A stretch of 64,000 nt of DNA from Streptomyces flavidovirens DSM 40150 (GCF_000429085.1 NZ_AUBE01000001.1:62001-126000), one strand, 5' to 3'. Positions 17,441 to 25,544 are shown, numbered from the stretch's first letter. The notes: generated by a model from the letters alone, not told the origin. Numbers and translations are program-made.

Positions 17441-17950
17441 ATGGGGACGAATGGATCGACCGTGCTCGAACCGTTCGAGCCATTAAGACAGGGCCTGCCA
17501 CCCATCGACCCCGCCGCGGTGTCCAGCTCTGCCTCGTGTGCGCTGCCTCCCCGGTACGAAGCGGTGCGCGGCGCGCGGCACTTCACCCAGTCGACCCTGG
17601 CCCAGTGGGAGCTCGGCGAGTGCTTCGACGACGTGGCCCTGGTCGTCTCGGAGCTCGTCACCAACGCGCTGCGGCACGCGCTGCCGGCCGACACCCCGCG
17701 CGCGGACGAACAGGACCCTCCCGTACGGCTGCATCTGATGCGCTGGACCTCGCGTCTGGTGTGCGCGGTGCGCGACCCCAGTCACGCGAGTCCGGTGACG
17801 CGCGAGTCGGACGACTTCTCCGCGGAGTCCGGGCGTGGCTTGTTTCTGGTGGATTCATTCAGCGATAGCTGGGGATGGCACCCGCTCGCCGGGACGCTCA
17901 GCGGCAAGGTCGTGTGGGCGCTGTTCCGGCTCGGAACCGATCGGCAGTAA
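17441..17950 (+). CDS. ATP-binding protein, anti-sigma factor-like (HATPase_c_2)
   Basis: A 169-residue GHKL-type ATPase related to SpoIIAB/RsbW. The N box is VSELVTNALRHAL and the G box is SGRGLFLVDSFSD, closing with WALFRLG. These small proteins in Streptomyces can act as anti-sigma or regulatory kinases, but its partner is unknown. The ATG at 17441 has GGGGGAG nine bases upstream; an earlier in-frame ATG at 17366 lacks one. It is grouped with the XRE and DUF397 genes and shares an upstream element with the latter. Confidence 0.88.
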   Translation: MGTNGSTVLEPFEPLRQGLPPIDPAAVSSSASCALPPRYEAVRGARHFTQSTLAQWELGECFDDVALVVSELVTNALRHALPADTPRADEQDPPVRLHLMRWTSRLVCAVRDPSHASPVTRESDDFSAESGRGLFLVDSFSDSWGWHPLAGTLSGKVVWALFRLGTDRQ

Positions 17951-18007
17951 CAGGCGCAGTGGACGGGGCCCCCGCGCATGGCAGGGCGGCGGACCGGTTG
18001 GTTCCGG

Positions 18008-18250
18008 TCAGCCGCCGGCCACCAGGTGGTCGAACTCGCCGCCCTTGACGCCGAGCAGCATCGCCTCGATCTCGGCAGGCGTGTAGACCAGAGCGGGCCC
18101 GTCCGGATGCCGCGAATTGCGGACTGCCACATTCCCGCCCGGCAATTTGGCAAACTCCACGCAGGACCCCTGCGAGTTGCTGTGCCTGCTCTTCTGCCAG
18201 ACCACCCCGTGAAGCTCTGTGGCGGCCATGCCGTTGTATGCGTGGTGCAC
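18008..18250 (-). CDS. DUF397 domain-containing protein
   Basis: An 80-residue DUF397 protein, recognised by WQKSRHSNSQGSCVEFAKL, VAVRNSRHPDGPALVYTPAEIEAML and FDHLVAG. DUF397 proteins are small partners of DUF5753/XRE regulators; in well-studied cases they act in development, possibly as antagonists of the regulator. The GTG at 18250 has GGGAG six bases upstream and is preferred over the ATG at codon 8. A TATGAT box lies at 18294-18289, next to the conserved element at 18311-18338. Confidence 0.9.
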   Translation of the reverse strand: MHHAYNGMAATELHGVVWQKSRHSNSQGSCVEFAKLPGGNVAVRNSRHPDGPALVYTPAEIEAMLLGVKGGEFDHLVAGG

Positions 18251-18310
18251 AGGTCGCTCCCGGAAAGTGCAGATGTCAACTGCCCCGGATCATAGCTTCG
18301 TTCACTTGCT

Positions 18311-18338
18311 GATGCATGGGCAGATGCACGTGCACGCG
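18311..18338 (-). promoter_or_regulatory. shared 28-bp element, copy 2 (upstream of DUF397 gene)
   Basis: On the minus strand this reads CGCGTGCACGTGCATCTGCC then CATGCATC, one mismatch from the element at 17289-17316. Its downstream end overlaps the -35 position of a promoter whose -10 would be TATGAT (18294-18289), 61 bases and less from the DUF397 start. Confidence 0.75.
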
Positions 18339-18366
18339 GGGTGCTCCCTCGGTTACAGGCTCCGGA

Positions 18367-18612
18367 TCAGCGCGACGAGTACGGCAGCAGGGCCATCTCC
18401 CTGGCGTTCTTGATGGCGCGGGTGAGCTGCCGCTGCTGCTGGGCCGAGACCCTTGTCACACGACGGCTCCGGATCTTCCCGCGATCCGAAATGAATTTCC
18501 GCAGAAGATCGGTGTCCTTGTAGTCAATGTACGTAATCTTCGCCTCGTCCAGCGGATTGGGGCGGGACTTGAGGGGCTTACGAGGGTCTTTACCTCGGGA
18601 CGGGCGGGACAT
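18367..18612 (-). CDS. rpsR: 30S ribosomal protein S18, cysteine-free paralogue
   Basis: An 81-residue S18 protein with the core [25 protein letters not shown] and [21 protein letters not shown]. It has no cysteine, so it is the zinc-independent form that substitutes when zinc is scarce. Its ATG overlaps the CobW-like stop by one base (TGATG), placing it last in the rpmG-rpmE2-CobW-rpsR operon under the Zur-like box at 20214. Confidence 0.95.
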   Translation of the reverse strand: MSRPSRGKDPRKPLKSRPNPLDEAKITYIDYKDTDLLRKFISDRGKIRSRRVTRVSAQQQRQLTRAIKNAREMALLPYSSR

Positions 18613-19763
18613 CAGGCCTCCAGAAGGGAATCAAAAGCGGACGGCAGGCGCTTCCAGGCATCACGCCCGGCCGCGTATTCGGCGTCGGTCAACAAGCAGG
18701 ATTCGAGGAGCTCTTCGAGCCCGCCGCGGTCGAGGCCCGGCGAGGTGAAGACCAGGTGCTGGCAGCAGTCCCCGTGCTCGGGGTGCCAGTCCAGCGCGGC
18801 CGCCGCCCTGCGTACGGGCGGGACCATCTCCCACGCCGCGTCCGGCAGCGACGCCAGCCACGGCCCCGCGCTCTCCACACACAGCGCGCCGCCCGCCGCG
18901 TCCCACGCCATGAGCGTGTCCGGGCGGTCCGCGAGCCAGAAACGGCCGCGACTGCGGGCGGCGGCGCAGGTCAGGTCCTCCAGGGCCTCGTACAGCCGCC
19001 CCGGATGGAAGGGGCGGTCCCGGTGCCAGACCAGCGTGCCGACGCCGTTGTCGTCCGCGTCCTGCGGAAGCAGCGCACAGGCCGGGTGCTGGCGGTCCGC
19101 CGCCGCCTCGATGTCGAAACCGGCGAAGGCCGCCTCGGCCAGCTCGCCGGAGGCCGCCGGGACCCGGCGGGCCGTCGGGTGCAACTGGGCGAGCAGCGCC
19201 TCGTCCTGCTCGTCCGCCTCTTCGCTCTCCACCACGGCCAGGACCGGGGCGTACTCCAACTGGCGCGCCCAGGTGTCCGCGACCGTCCGCTGGTCGGTCG
19301 CGGCCGCGGCCAGCCCGGCCTCGGCCAGATCGTCGCCGCAGCCGAGGTAGGGCAGGAGCAGCGCGGGGTCGACGGCCGTCATGACGGCGGTCAGGTCGAG
19401 TACGTCCCCGCCGTGCGCGACGACGACCTCGGCCATCGCCTTGGGCTCGACGGAGTCCCACAGCTCGACGACCGCGAGACGGGTGAGTCCGCTGGCGGCC
19501 AGCCGCTCCAGCTCAGGCACCAGGTCCTCGCGCAGCGCGCAGCACGCGCAGTCGTTGACCAGCGGCGCGTCGCCGGACGCGCTCTCACCGAGGGCGTCGC
19601 GGACGGTACGGCGTACCGTTCCCTCGGCCGCGGTCGAGAGGTCGTGGTGCAGCGCGACGCTGCCGGGGACCCGGCGCAGCAGTTGCTCCACGACCTCCTT
19701 GCGGGCGTCGGAGTGCAGCCCGCCGACGATGACGACGGGCAGCTTCCCCTCCCTCTCACTCAC
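18612..19763 (-). CDS. CobW/COG0523-like protein with degenerate P-loop
   Basis: A 383-residue COG0523 relative; these are usually GTPases that deliver zinc or other metals. The CxCC metal motif is present as CACC (residues 72-75), and the CobW C-terminal domain ends with [15 protein letters not shown]. However, the usual GxxGxGKT Walker A is replaced by [13 protein letters not shown] (about residues 13-25), with no GKT, so GTP binding is doubtful. GTG 19763 overlaps the rpmE2 stop by four bases. Its place among zinc-free ribosomal proteins supports a role in zinc starvation. Confidence 0.85.
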   Translation of the reverse strand: MSEREGKLPVVIVGGLHSDARKEVVEQLLRRVPGSVALHHDLSTAAEGTVRRTVRDALGESASGDAPLVNDCACCALREDLVPELERLAASGLTRLAVVELWDSVEPKAMAEVVVAHGGDVLDLTAVMTAVDPALLLPYLGCGDDLAEAGLAAAATDQRTVADTWARQLEYAPVLAVVESEEADEQDEALLAQLHPTARRVPAASGELAEAAFAGFDIEAAADRQHPACALLPQDADDNGVGTLVWHRDRPFHPGRLYEALEDLTCAAARSRGRFWLADRPDTLMAWDAAGGALCVESAGPWLASLPDAAWEMVPPVRRAAAALDWHPEHGDCCQHLVFTSPGLDRGGLEELLESCLLTDAEYAAGRDAWKRLPSAFDSLLEA

Positions 19764-20008
19764 TGCTTCGCCCCATAGCGGCGCTCGAAGCGCTCCACAC
19801 GGCCCGCCGTGTCCAGCACGCGCGCCGTGCCCGTGTAGAAGGGGTGGCTCTGCGAGGAGATCTCGACGTCGACGACGGGGTACGTACGGCCGTCCTCCCA
19901 CTCCACTGTCTTGTCGCTGGTCATGGTGGAACGAGTGAGGAAGGCGAAGCCGCCTGCCTTGTCGCGGAAGACGACCGGGCCGTACGGCGGGTGGATTCCG
20001 GGCTTCAT
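19760..20008 (-). CDS. rpmE2: 50S ribosomal protein L31 type B
   Basis: An 82-residue L31 of the type B, zinc-free class: it has no cysteine, where the zinc form carries a CxxC. Family segments are [29 protein letters not shown] and [10 protein letters not shown]. It is the second gene of the minus-strand operon, 28 bases after rpmG, and its stop overlaps the CobW-like start. In S. coelicolor the equivalent operon is repressed by Zur when zinc is plentiful. Confidence 0.96.
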   Translation of the reverse strand: MKPGIHPPYGPVVFRDKAGGFAFLTRSTMTSDKTVEWEDGRTYPVVDVEISSQSHPFYTGTARVLDTAGRVERFERRYGAKQ

Positions 20009-20036
20009 GTGGTGATGCCCCCTTCTGGTCTGCTGG

Positions 20037-20201
20037 TCAGCGCTCTTCGCGGAAGTCGACGTGCCGGCGGACGACCGGGTCGAACTTGCGGAGCGTCATG
20101 CGGTCGGGGTTGTTGCGGCGGTTCTTGCGGGTCACGTACGTGTAGCCGGTCCCCGCCGTGGACCTGAGCTTGATGATCGGGCGGACTTCGTTGCGTGCCA
20201 T
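20037..20201 (-). CDS. rpmG: 50S ribosomal protein L33, cysteine-free paralogue
   Basis: A 54-residue L33 that translates as [19 protein letters not shown] and ends [10 protein letters not shown]. It contains [16 protein letters not shown], the family core, and no cysteines, so it is the zinc-independent form. The ATG at 20201 lies 12 bases from the Zur-like box, making it the first gene of the operon. Confidence 0.95.
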   Translation of the reverse strand: MARNEVRPIIKLRSTAGTGYTYVTRKNRRNNPDRMTLRKFDPVVRRHVDFREER

Positions 20202-20213
20202 GTGGTTAGTATA

Positions 20214-20234
20214 TGGAAATGGTTCCCATTTTCA
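20214..20234. promoter_or_regulatory. Zur-type operator between divergent ribosomal protein operons
   Basis: The 21-base inverted repeat TGGAAATGG-TTC-CCATTTTCA is a 9-3-9 dyad with one mismatch and is AT-rich against a GC-rich background. It matches the general Zur-box shape (TGnAAATGn...CATTTTCA) and lies between rpmG (minus) and rpmB (plus), so one dimeric site could silence both directions when zinc is available. Confidence 0.88.
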
Positions 20235-20251
20235 AAGAGGAGTGATCGACC

Positions 20252-20488
20252 TTGTCCGCCCACTGCCAGCTGACCGGCGCCCAGCCGGGATTCGGCAACA
20301 ACATCTCCCACTCGCACCGGCGCACCTCGCGCCGCTTCGACCCGAACATCCAGCGCAAGCGCTACTGGCTGGCGAGCGAGGGCCGCCATGTGCGGCTCAC
20401 ACTCAGCGCCCGGGCGATCAAGACCGTCGACGTGATCGGCGTCGAGGCTGCCGTGGCCCGCATCCGCGCGCGGGGGGTGAAGGTCTGA
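20252..20488 (+). CDS. rpmB: 50S ribosomal protein L28, low-cysteine paralogue
   Basis: A 78-residue L28 with [24 protein letters not shown] and [12 protein letters not shown]. Only one cysteine remains (HCQLTG), so the zinc site of the standard form is lost. Translation starts at TTG 20252 with GAGGAG (20237-20242) upstream. Its stop overlaps the rpsN start by one base (TGATG). Confidence 0.95.
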   Translation: MSAHCQLTGAQPGFGNNISHSHRRTSRRFDPNIQRKRYWLASEGRHVRLTLSARAIKTVDVIGVEAAVARIRARGVKV

Positions 20489-20793
20489 TGGCGAAGAAGA
20501 GCAAGATCGCGCGCAATGAGCGGCGCAAGGCTGTCGTCGAGCGGTACGCCGGGCGGCGGGCGGAGCTGAAGGAGATCCTCCGCAAGCCCGGAACGGCTGA
20601 GGCCGAGCGTGCCGCCGCGCTGGAGGAACTGCGGCGCCAGCCGCGCGACGCGAGCGCCACGCGCGTACGCAACCGGGACAGTGTCGACGGGCGGCCCCGT
20701 GGCCACCTCAGGAAGTTCGGGCTCTCCAGGGTCCGGATGCGGGAGCAGGCGCATGCCGGTTTCCTCCCCGGAGTGCGCAAGTCCTCCTGGTAG
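20488..20793 (+). CDS. rpsN: 30S ribosomal protein S14, cysteine-free paralogue
   Basis: A 101-residue S14 of the long, zinc-free class. It begins [20 protein letters not shown] and ends with [24 protein letters not shown]-like residues around RKSSW; no cysteine is present. It is translationally coupled to rpmB and is the last gene of the plus-strand arm of the zinc-controlled pair of operons. It should replace the zinc-binding S14 in starvation, freeing zinc. Confidence 0.96.
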   Translation: MAKKSKIARNERRKAVVERYAGRRAELKEILRKPGTAEAERAAALEELRRQPRDASATRVRNRDSVDGRPRGHLRKFGLSRVRMREQAHAGFLPGVRKSSW

Positions 20794-21001
20794 CTCGGCA
20801 CGTTCCGACCGGCCGGAACCGGGGGGACCAGGGGGCGTCGGCGGACGTCTCCGGGTCCTGGCTCGCGACGACCGACGGGAAGCTGCCGGGTTCCTGACGG
20901 TGGGGCAGTGCGTACGTGGCTTACGCACGGGCCGCGGTTCCCTCACGGGGCCGCGGCCCTTCGTCGTCCTCGGCCCGTGACGGGTCCGCCACGGTGTTGG
21001 G

Positions 21002-22183
21002 TCAGCGGGTTACGCCGGGGCGCGCGGGCATCGTGGCCTGGTCGGCCGCCGCCGTGCCGTGTTCCCAGCCCGCGTGGTCGCTGACGCCCCGTACCCGCGT
21101 CGACGTCGTCTGCGGGAACATCCGCTCCGCCCGGTCCTCCACCGCCACGTCCCGCGCCGCCAGCACCGGCAGCAGGGAGCCCCCCGCCTCCTGCGTCACG
21201 TGTTCCGTCGCCTCGGACAGCCGGTGGCCCACCCGGCTCGCGTACGCCGTCAGGAACGCCTGGCGGAAGGACTTGGTGCGCTTGCGGCCGCCCGCGCGCT
21301 GGGCGGCTTCCGCGCGGGTCATCGCCGCCGTGCCCTGCACGAGCAGTGAGGTGTAGAGCAGCTCGACGGATTCCAGGTCGGCCTCGAAGCCGACGACCGT
21401 GGAGAAGCCGAGGCCGCTGTTCCACACCGCGCGGCAGCGGTTGGCGCAGGCGGCGGCGTCGAGCAGGATCGCCTTGGCCGTCTCGTACGGGGCGTCGACG
21501 CCTATCCGGCACGCCGTCGGCACGTCGCCGGTGTGGCCGCGGGCGGCGAGCAGCGCGGCGTCGATGCTGTGGCGCGCCATCAGCTCCTGCGCCTTGGCGG
21601 TGAGGGCCTCCGCCTCGTCCGGGTAGTCGGTCGCCTCCGCCTTGGCCAGCAGCGCCCGGACGCGCGTGAGCATGCGCGGTTCGTCGGGGGCCGGTGCATG
21701 CGGGCGTACGTGCACGGGCTCGCCCGGAGGCGGCCCCACCGGCTCGATCGCGGGGAGGCGGATGAGGTGGCGGAAGAGTTCGAGGAACGCCGTGGCGAGC
21801 GAGAAGCGGTCCGTCCGCTCGCGGGTGGCCAGCTCGTCGGCGTACCGGTCGTCGCCGCCCCACCAGGCCTGTGCCGCCTCCAGGTCGCGGAGCTGCGCCT
21901 CCCAGCGGGGGGTGGTTCTGGCGTACCGACGGTTCTCGGCGGCGATCAGGTCGGTGGCCAGGCGCACGTGGCGGTCGTCGAGGTCGCGGCGGACGATGCG
22001 TACGACGTCGGCGGGCTGCCAGCCGCGCTCCCAGGCGCGGCGTACGAACTCCTCGCCCCGGCGCATGAGTTCGCGGCCCGCGTCCGGCCAGGGCGCGGCG
22101 GCGAGCAGCGAGGCGCCCAGGTCGAGGCCCGCGTCGCCCTCGTCGTACACCGCCGCGGATACCGCCTTCTCCACCTGCTCCAT
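21002..22183 (-). CDS. DUF2786 domain-containing protein
   Basis: A 393-residue protein with a DUF2786 domain recognised in RVRALLAKAEATDYPDEAEALTAKAQELMARHSID (about residues 180-215), followed by a helical C-terminal part. The N-terminal 170 residues are rich in Arg and Trp (QPADVVRIVRRDLDDRH). The function is unknown. The gene converges on rpsN with a 208-base gap and is bordered upstream by a long non-coding stretch. A 23-base word inside it (22009-22031) recurs at 22269-22291. Confidence 0.8.
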   Translation of the reverse strand: MEQVEKAVSAAVYDEGDAGLDLGASLLAAAPWPDAGRELMRRGEEFVRRAWERGWQPADVVRIVRRDLDDRHVRLATDLIAAENRRYARTTPRWEAQLRDLEAAQAWWGGDDRYADELATRERTDRFSLATAFLELFRHLIRLPAIEPVGPPPGEPVHVRPHAPAPDEPRMLTRVRALLAKAEATDYPDEAEALTAKAQELMARHSIDAALLAARGHTGDVPTACRIGVDAPYETAKAILLDAAACANRCRAVWNSGLGFSTVVGFEADLESVELLYTSLLVQGTAAMTRAEAAQRAGGRKRTKSFRQAFLTAYASRVGHRLSEATEHVTQEAGGSLLPVLAARDVAVEDRAERMFPQTTSTRVRGVSDHAGWEHGTAAADQATMPARPGVTR

Positions 22184-22592
22184 GCCCTCGATGGTGTCAC
22201 GGGCGCTGAGGGGGTGGGGCCAGGCATACCCCGGATACTCGGCTCAGCGGTCGTGTCCGGCGGGCGTCCGGCGGGCTGCCAGCCGCGCTCCTGGGCATGG
22301 GCCCTCCGGGTCAAGCAAGTCGACCCCCTCCAGTGCGCGGCCGGGCTCGACCGGCCCACGTCCGGGACGGTCACCGTCGGCGGTCGTGGCGGTGCTGGGC
22401 GTCGGCACGGGTGACAACGGTGCGTACGTCACCGCCGCGAACGCGCCGTCGGCGTCGGCGCCCGCGAGCGCCGGCGGTTGCCCGCGCGGGCTGATTTGGC
22501 TGAGCGCCCGTTGGCGGCGCGCCCCCTGTCCCTGCCCGGCCGAGCCAGCCTGCGGCGCTTTTCCCCGCCCCGCCGCCCCTCCCCTTCCCGAA

Positions 22593-22610
22593 CTGGGGGC
22601 AAGCCCCCAG
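22593..22610. repeat. palindromic intergenic repeat hairpin
   Basis: CTGGGGGC pairs with GCCCCCAG across a two-base gap, inside a C-rich context (TTTTCCCCGCCCCGCCGCCC at 22559-22578). I recognise this as the style of a repeat dispersed through Streptomyces intergenic regions; copies elsewhere cannot be checked here. Confidence 0.5.
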
Positions 22611-22682
22611 ACCCCCTGGGACGCCCTGCGGGCGTGCGCCGGGCGGGCTGCGTTTTGGCTGACCGCGGCTCGTTGAGCCACG

Positions 22683-22705
22683 TTGTCAGTGGCGGGTGTC
22701 AGACT
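22683..22705 (+). promoter_or_regulatory. PafBC-type (RecA-independent DNA-damage) promoter
   Basis: TTGTCAGTG (22683-22691), eight bases, then CAGACT (22700-22705). The layout TTGTCrGTG-N8-TAnnnT is the mycobacterial RecA-independent damage promoter bound through PafBC; here the -10 begins with C. The polymerase ATG follows the -10 by seven bases, so the message would be leaderless. Confidence 0.75.
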
Positions 22706-22712
22706 CGCACTC

Positions 22713-24407
22713 ATGAGCGATCGCTGGGCCGTCGCCGAGACGGACGCAGGGGGGGCGCTGCTCGTGCCGCTGGGGCGGGACGGGCAGCCGGCCAGTGACG
22801 TGCGCGAGGAGCCCGACCTCGTGGCGGCGGTCGGCTCCAGGCCCGAGGTCGGCCGGTGGGTGTGGCGGTCCACCGCCGAGATCTACCCGCGGTTGCTCGC
22901 CGCGGGCGTGCGCGTCGAGCGGTGTTACGACATCGAGGACGCGGAGTCACTGCTGCTCGGCCACGAGGGCCGGCACGGCGAGCCGCATTCGGCCGCGGCG
23001 GCCTGGGCGCGGCTGCACAACCGGCCCGTACCGCCCGATCCCCCGCAGCGCGCCGCCGAGCCCGGATCACAGTCGTCGCTCTTCGAGCCGCAGCCGGTCC
23101 CGGTGGCGTTCGGGGACCTGCTGGAGGTGTACGCCGATCAGCAGCGCAGGCACGGCGCTGCTGAGCACCCCGACCGGATGCGGCTGCTGACGGCCGCCGA
23201 GTCGGCGGGGATGCTGGTGGCCGCCGAGATGAACAGGGCGGGGCTGCCGTGGCGGGCGGACGTGCACCGGGCGGTGCTGGAGGAGCTGCTCGGCGAGCGG
23301 TACGCGGGCGGTGGCGACCCGCGCCGCATGGCGGAGCTGACGGACGAGATCTCGGCGGCGTTCGGCAGGCGCGTACGGCCCGAGCTGCCCGCCGATGTGA
23401 TCAAGGCTTTCGCGCAAGCCGGCATCAAGGTGAAGTCCACGCGGCGGTGGGAGCTGGAGGGGGTCGGCCATCCGGCCGTGAAGCCGCTCATCGCGTACAA
23501 GAAGCTGTACCGGATCTATACGGCGCACGGCTGGGGCTGGCTCCAGGACTGGGTGCGCGCGGGCCGTTTCCGACCCCAGTACCTGCCGGGCGGGACGATC
23601 ACCGGGAGGTGGGTGACCAACGGCGGCGGCGCGCTCCAGATCCCGAAGGTCATCCGGCGCGCGGTGATCGCGGACGACGGCTGGCGGCTCGTGGTCGCCG
23701 ACGCCGACCAGATGGAGCCGCGCGTCCTGGCCGCGATCTCGCGCGATCCGGGGCTGATGGAGGTGGCGGGGCAGCCCGGTGACCTCTACAAGGCGGTGTC
23801 GGACCGGGCGTTCGCCGGTGACCGCGACCTGGCGAAGATTGCCGTGCTCAGCGCGGTGTACGGACAGACCTCCGGGGACGGTCTGAAGAATCTCGCGGCG
23901 CTGCGAAGACGTTTCCCGCGCGCTGTGGCGTATGTGGACGACGCGGCGCGCGCGGGAGAGGAGAAGCGGCTCGTACGGACCTGGCTGGGGCGGACATGCC
24001 CGCCCGCCGCGGGCTCGGGAGAGGACGGGGAAGCAGGCATTCCGCAGGACGACGCCGGAGAGGTGGCGGCGCCCGACGGGGAGTTCACGCCGGGGTACGC
24101 GTCGACGAACGCCCGCGCGCGGGGCCGCTTCACCCGGAACTTCGTCGTGCAGGGCAGCGCCGCCGACTGGGCACTGCTGATGATGGCGGCGCTGCGGCAG
24201 AGCCTGAAGGCCGCGGGCCTCCGGGCGGAGCTGGTGTTCTTCCAGCACGACGAAGTGATCGTGCACTGCCCCGCCGGGGAGGCGCAGCAGGTCGTCGAGG
24301 CGATCCGCGCGGCGGGTGATCTGGCCGGCCGGGTCGCCTTCGGCCACACGCCGGTGCGCTTCCCCTTCACGACCGCGGTCGTGGAGTGCTACGCCGACGC
24401 GAAGTGA
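22713..24407 (+). CDS. DNA polymerase I-like protein (family A polymerase)
   Basis: A 564-residue family A polymerase of the actinobacterial 'bifunctional 3'-5' exonuclease/DNA polymerase' type, without a 5' nuclease. Polymerase motif A is VVADADQMEPRVLA (catalytic Asp kept; usual DYSQIELR), motif B is LAKIAVLSAVYGQTSG and motif C is FQHDEVIVH. The N-terminal part resembles the exonuclease fold but I do not see its acidic catalytic set. ATG 22713 has no ribosome binding site and follows a DNA-damage-type -10 box directly. It may act in translesion or repair synthesis. Confidence 0.88.
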   Translation: MSDRWAVAETDAGGALLVPLGRDGQPASDVREEPDLVAAVGSRPEVGRWVWRSTAEIYPRLLAAGVRVERCYDIEDAESLLLGHEGRHGEPHSAAAAWARLHNRPVPPDPPQRAAEPGSQSSLFEPQPVPVAFGDLLEVYADQQRRHGAAEHPDRMRLLTAAESAGMLVAAEMNRAGLPWRADVHRAVLEELLGERYAGGGDPRRMAELTDEISAAFGRRVRPELPADVIKAFAQAGIKVKSTRRWELEGVGHPAVKPLIAYKKLYRIYTAHGWGWLQDWVRAGRFRPQYLPGGTITGRWVTNGGGALQIPKVIRRAVIADDGWRLVVADADQMEPRVLAAISRDPGLMEVAGQPGDLYKAVSDRAFAGDRDLAKIAVLSAVYGQTSGDGLKNLAALRRRFPRAVAYVDDAARAGEEKRLVRTWLGRTCPPAAGSGEDGEAGIPQDDAGEVAAPDGEFTPGYASTNARARGRFTRNFVVQGSAADWALLMMAALRQSLKAAGLRAELVFFQHDEVIVHCPAGEAQQVVEAIRAAGDLAGRVAFGHTPVRFPFTTAVVECYADAK

Positions 24408-24509
24408 CGCGGGCCGGGGCCGGGAAGTCCACCCGACACGGCGGCCGTGCGGAAATGTTTCACCTGTACGGCCGCTCATGACTCGCACGCCGGTGGGTAC
24501 CCGCCGCGC

Positions 24510-24914
24510 ATGAGCGCACTCCAGAGCACGAGAACCAGCGAAATCGCCGGCCTCGCGGACCCCACGGCCGCGAGTGACCTGGTCATCGGTATCGCGCCGT
24601 TCGTCGCGGGACTGGCCATCGCGGCTGCTCTGATCGCCGCCGTGTGGTGGGGCATCCGCATCAGGAACCGCGAGCCGTCTCCTCCCACGCCCCAGGAGCA
24701 GCCGCACCGGCCGGAGGGCTCGGGGCCGCCCGAGGTCACGGAGCGCCGGGAACCCGACGAAGTAGTGCCTCCGGAAGGCGGGCGCCTCCTCCCGCACGAG
24801 CTCAGAAACACCGGTAACACCTCCGGCAGGCCCAGTCCGGGAAAGCCGGAGGAGCGGCCGCGGTGGGACGAGAAGTCCGGTGGTGCGTTCGGTAGCGGAG
24901 GCCCCGGCGGCTGA
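24510..24914 (+). CDS. small single-span membrane protein (DUF6479-like)
   Basis: A 134-residue protein with one membrane helix at about residues 25-48 (IGIAPFVAGLAIAAALIAAVWW) and a long, proline- and charge-rich cytoplasmic or external tail ending GSGGPGG. It resembles the DUF6479 family of Streptomyces; the function is unknown. The ATG at 24510 has only a weak GGTGGG upstream. It lies 73 bases before dps, same strand. Confidence 0.65.
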   Translation: MSALQSTRTSEIAGLADPTAASDLVIGIAPFVAGLAIAAALIAAVWWGIRIRNREPSPPTPQEQPHRPEGSGPPEVTERREPDEVVPPEGGRLLPHELRNTGNTSGRPSPGKPEERPRWDEKSGGAFGSGGPGG

Positions 24915-24987
24915 GTCGCCGACAGGCGAAGCAGCGGCATCCGACCACAGACTGAAACAGACGAGAGTGTCGAAAAGGAGCAACTGC

Positions 24988-25461
24988 ATGACCGCCCTCA
25001 AGAGCACCCTGCCCGAAGCCGACCGTCAGACCACCGCGGAAGCCCTTCAGGGCGCCCTGGTGGACCTGCTCGGTCTGTCACTTCTGGCAAAGCAGGCGCA
25101 CTGGACGATCGTGGGACCGCGTTTCCGCTCCATCCACCTCCAGCTCGACGAACTGGTGTCCTTCGCCCGTTCGTACGCCGACGTCGTCGCGGAACGCTCG
25201 TCGGCCATCGGCGTCGCACCGGACGGCCGGGTGGAGACGGTCGCCAAGACCGCTGAACTCCCCACGCCCGCGGACGGCTGGACCCAGGACAGCGACGTCG
25301 TGGCCCTGATCGTCGAGGCGCTCGGGGCCGTCGGTCGCAGGATGCGGGAGCGGATCGACGCGACCGACAAGCCCGACCCGGTGACTCAGGACATCTTCAT
25401 CGGCCTCACCGCGGAGCTGGAGAAGCAGCGCTGGATGTTCCAGGCCGAGAACCAGCACTGA
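24988..25461 (+). CDS. dps: Dps-family DNA-binding ferritin-like protein
   Basis: A 157-residue Dps, which forms a dodecamer that oxidises and stores iron with peroxide and can protect DNA. The inter-subunit ferroxidase ligands are in KQAHWTIVGPRFRSIHLQLDE and SYADVVAERSSAIG (two His, Asp, Glu). The short N terminus has few basic residues, so DNA binding is uncertain. ATG 24988 follows a strong AAAAGGAG (24974-24980); the longer in-frame upstream extension overlaps the preceding gene and is rejected. Peroxide defence also fits the catalase further on. Confidence 0.93.
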   Translation: MTALKSTLPEADRQTTAEALQGALVDLLGLSLLAKQAHWTIVGPRFRSIHLQLDELVSFARSYADVVAERSSAIGVAPDGRVETVAKTAELPTPADGWTQDSDVVALIVEALGAVGRRMRERIDATDKPDPVTQDIFIGLTAELEKQRWMFQAENQH

Positions 25462-25480
25462 GGCCCGCCGGGACCGGGGA

Positions 25481-25537
25481 CGCCAGCAGCACCGGGGACC
25501 GCCAGCAGCACCGGGGCCCGCAGCAGCACCGAGGGAG
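25481..25537 (+). repeat. three tandem 19-bp repeats upstream of the P450 gene
   Basis: The unit CGCCAGCAGCACCGGGGAC is at 25481-25499, repeats at 25500-25518 with one change, and again at 25519-25537 with a one-base deletion and further changes. The array fills the gap between dps and the P450 start, ending in the GAGGGAG that serves as the P450 ribosome binding site. Confidence 0.8.
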
Positions 25538-25544
25538 CCGCACG

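Larger units (their letters stand above)
22184..22712. other. 529-base intergenic region with dispersed repeat and promoter
   Basis: No gene with credible composition is seen. It contains, at 22269-22291, an exact 23-base copy of coding sequence from the DUF2786 gene (22009-22031). At 22556-22615 a C-rich tract leads into the hairpin CTGGGGGC-AA-GCCCCCAG (22593-22610), which resembles the palindromic intergenic repeat common in Streptomyces genomes. The DNA-damage-type promoter of the polymerase gene is at its right end. Confidence 0.65.

Noticed and set aside
24988-25461. Dps start further upstream, in frame at 24880
   Set aside because: The extension overlaps the preceding gene and lacks a ribosome binding site, while AAAAGGAG sits before ATG 24988.
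25481-25537. CRISPR-like array
   Set aside because: The repeats are directly adjacent without spacers and there are no cas genes.
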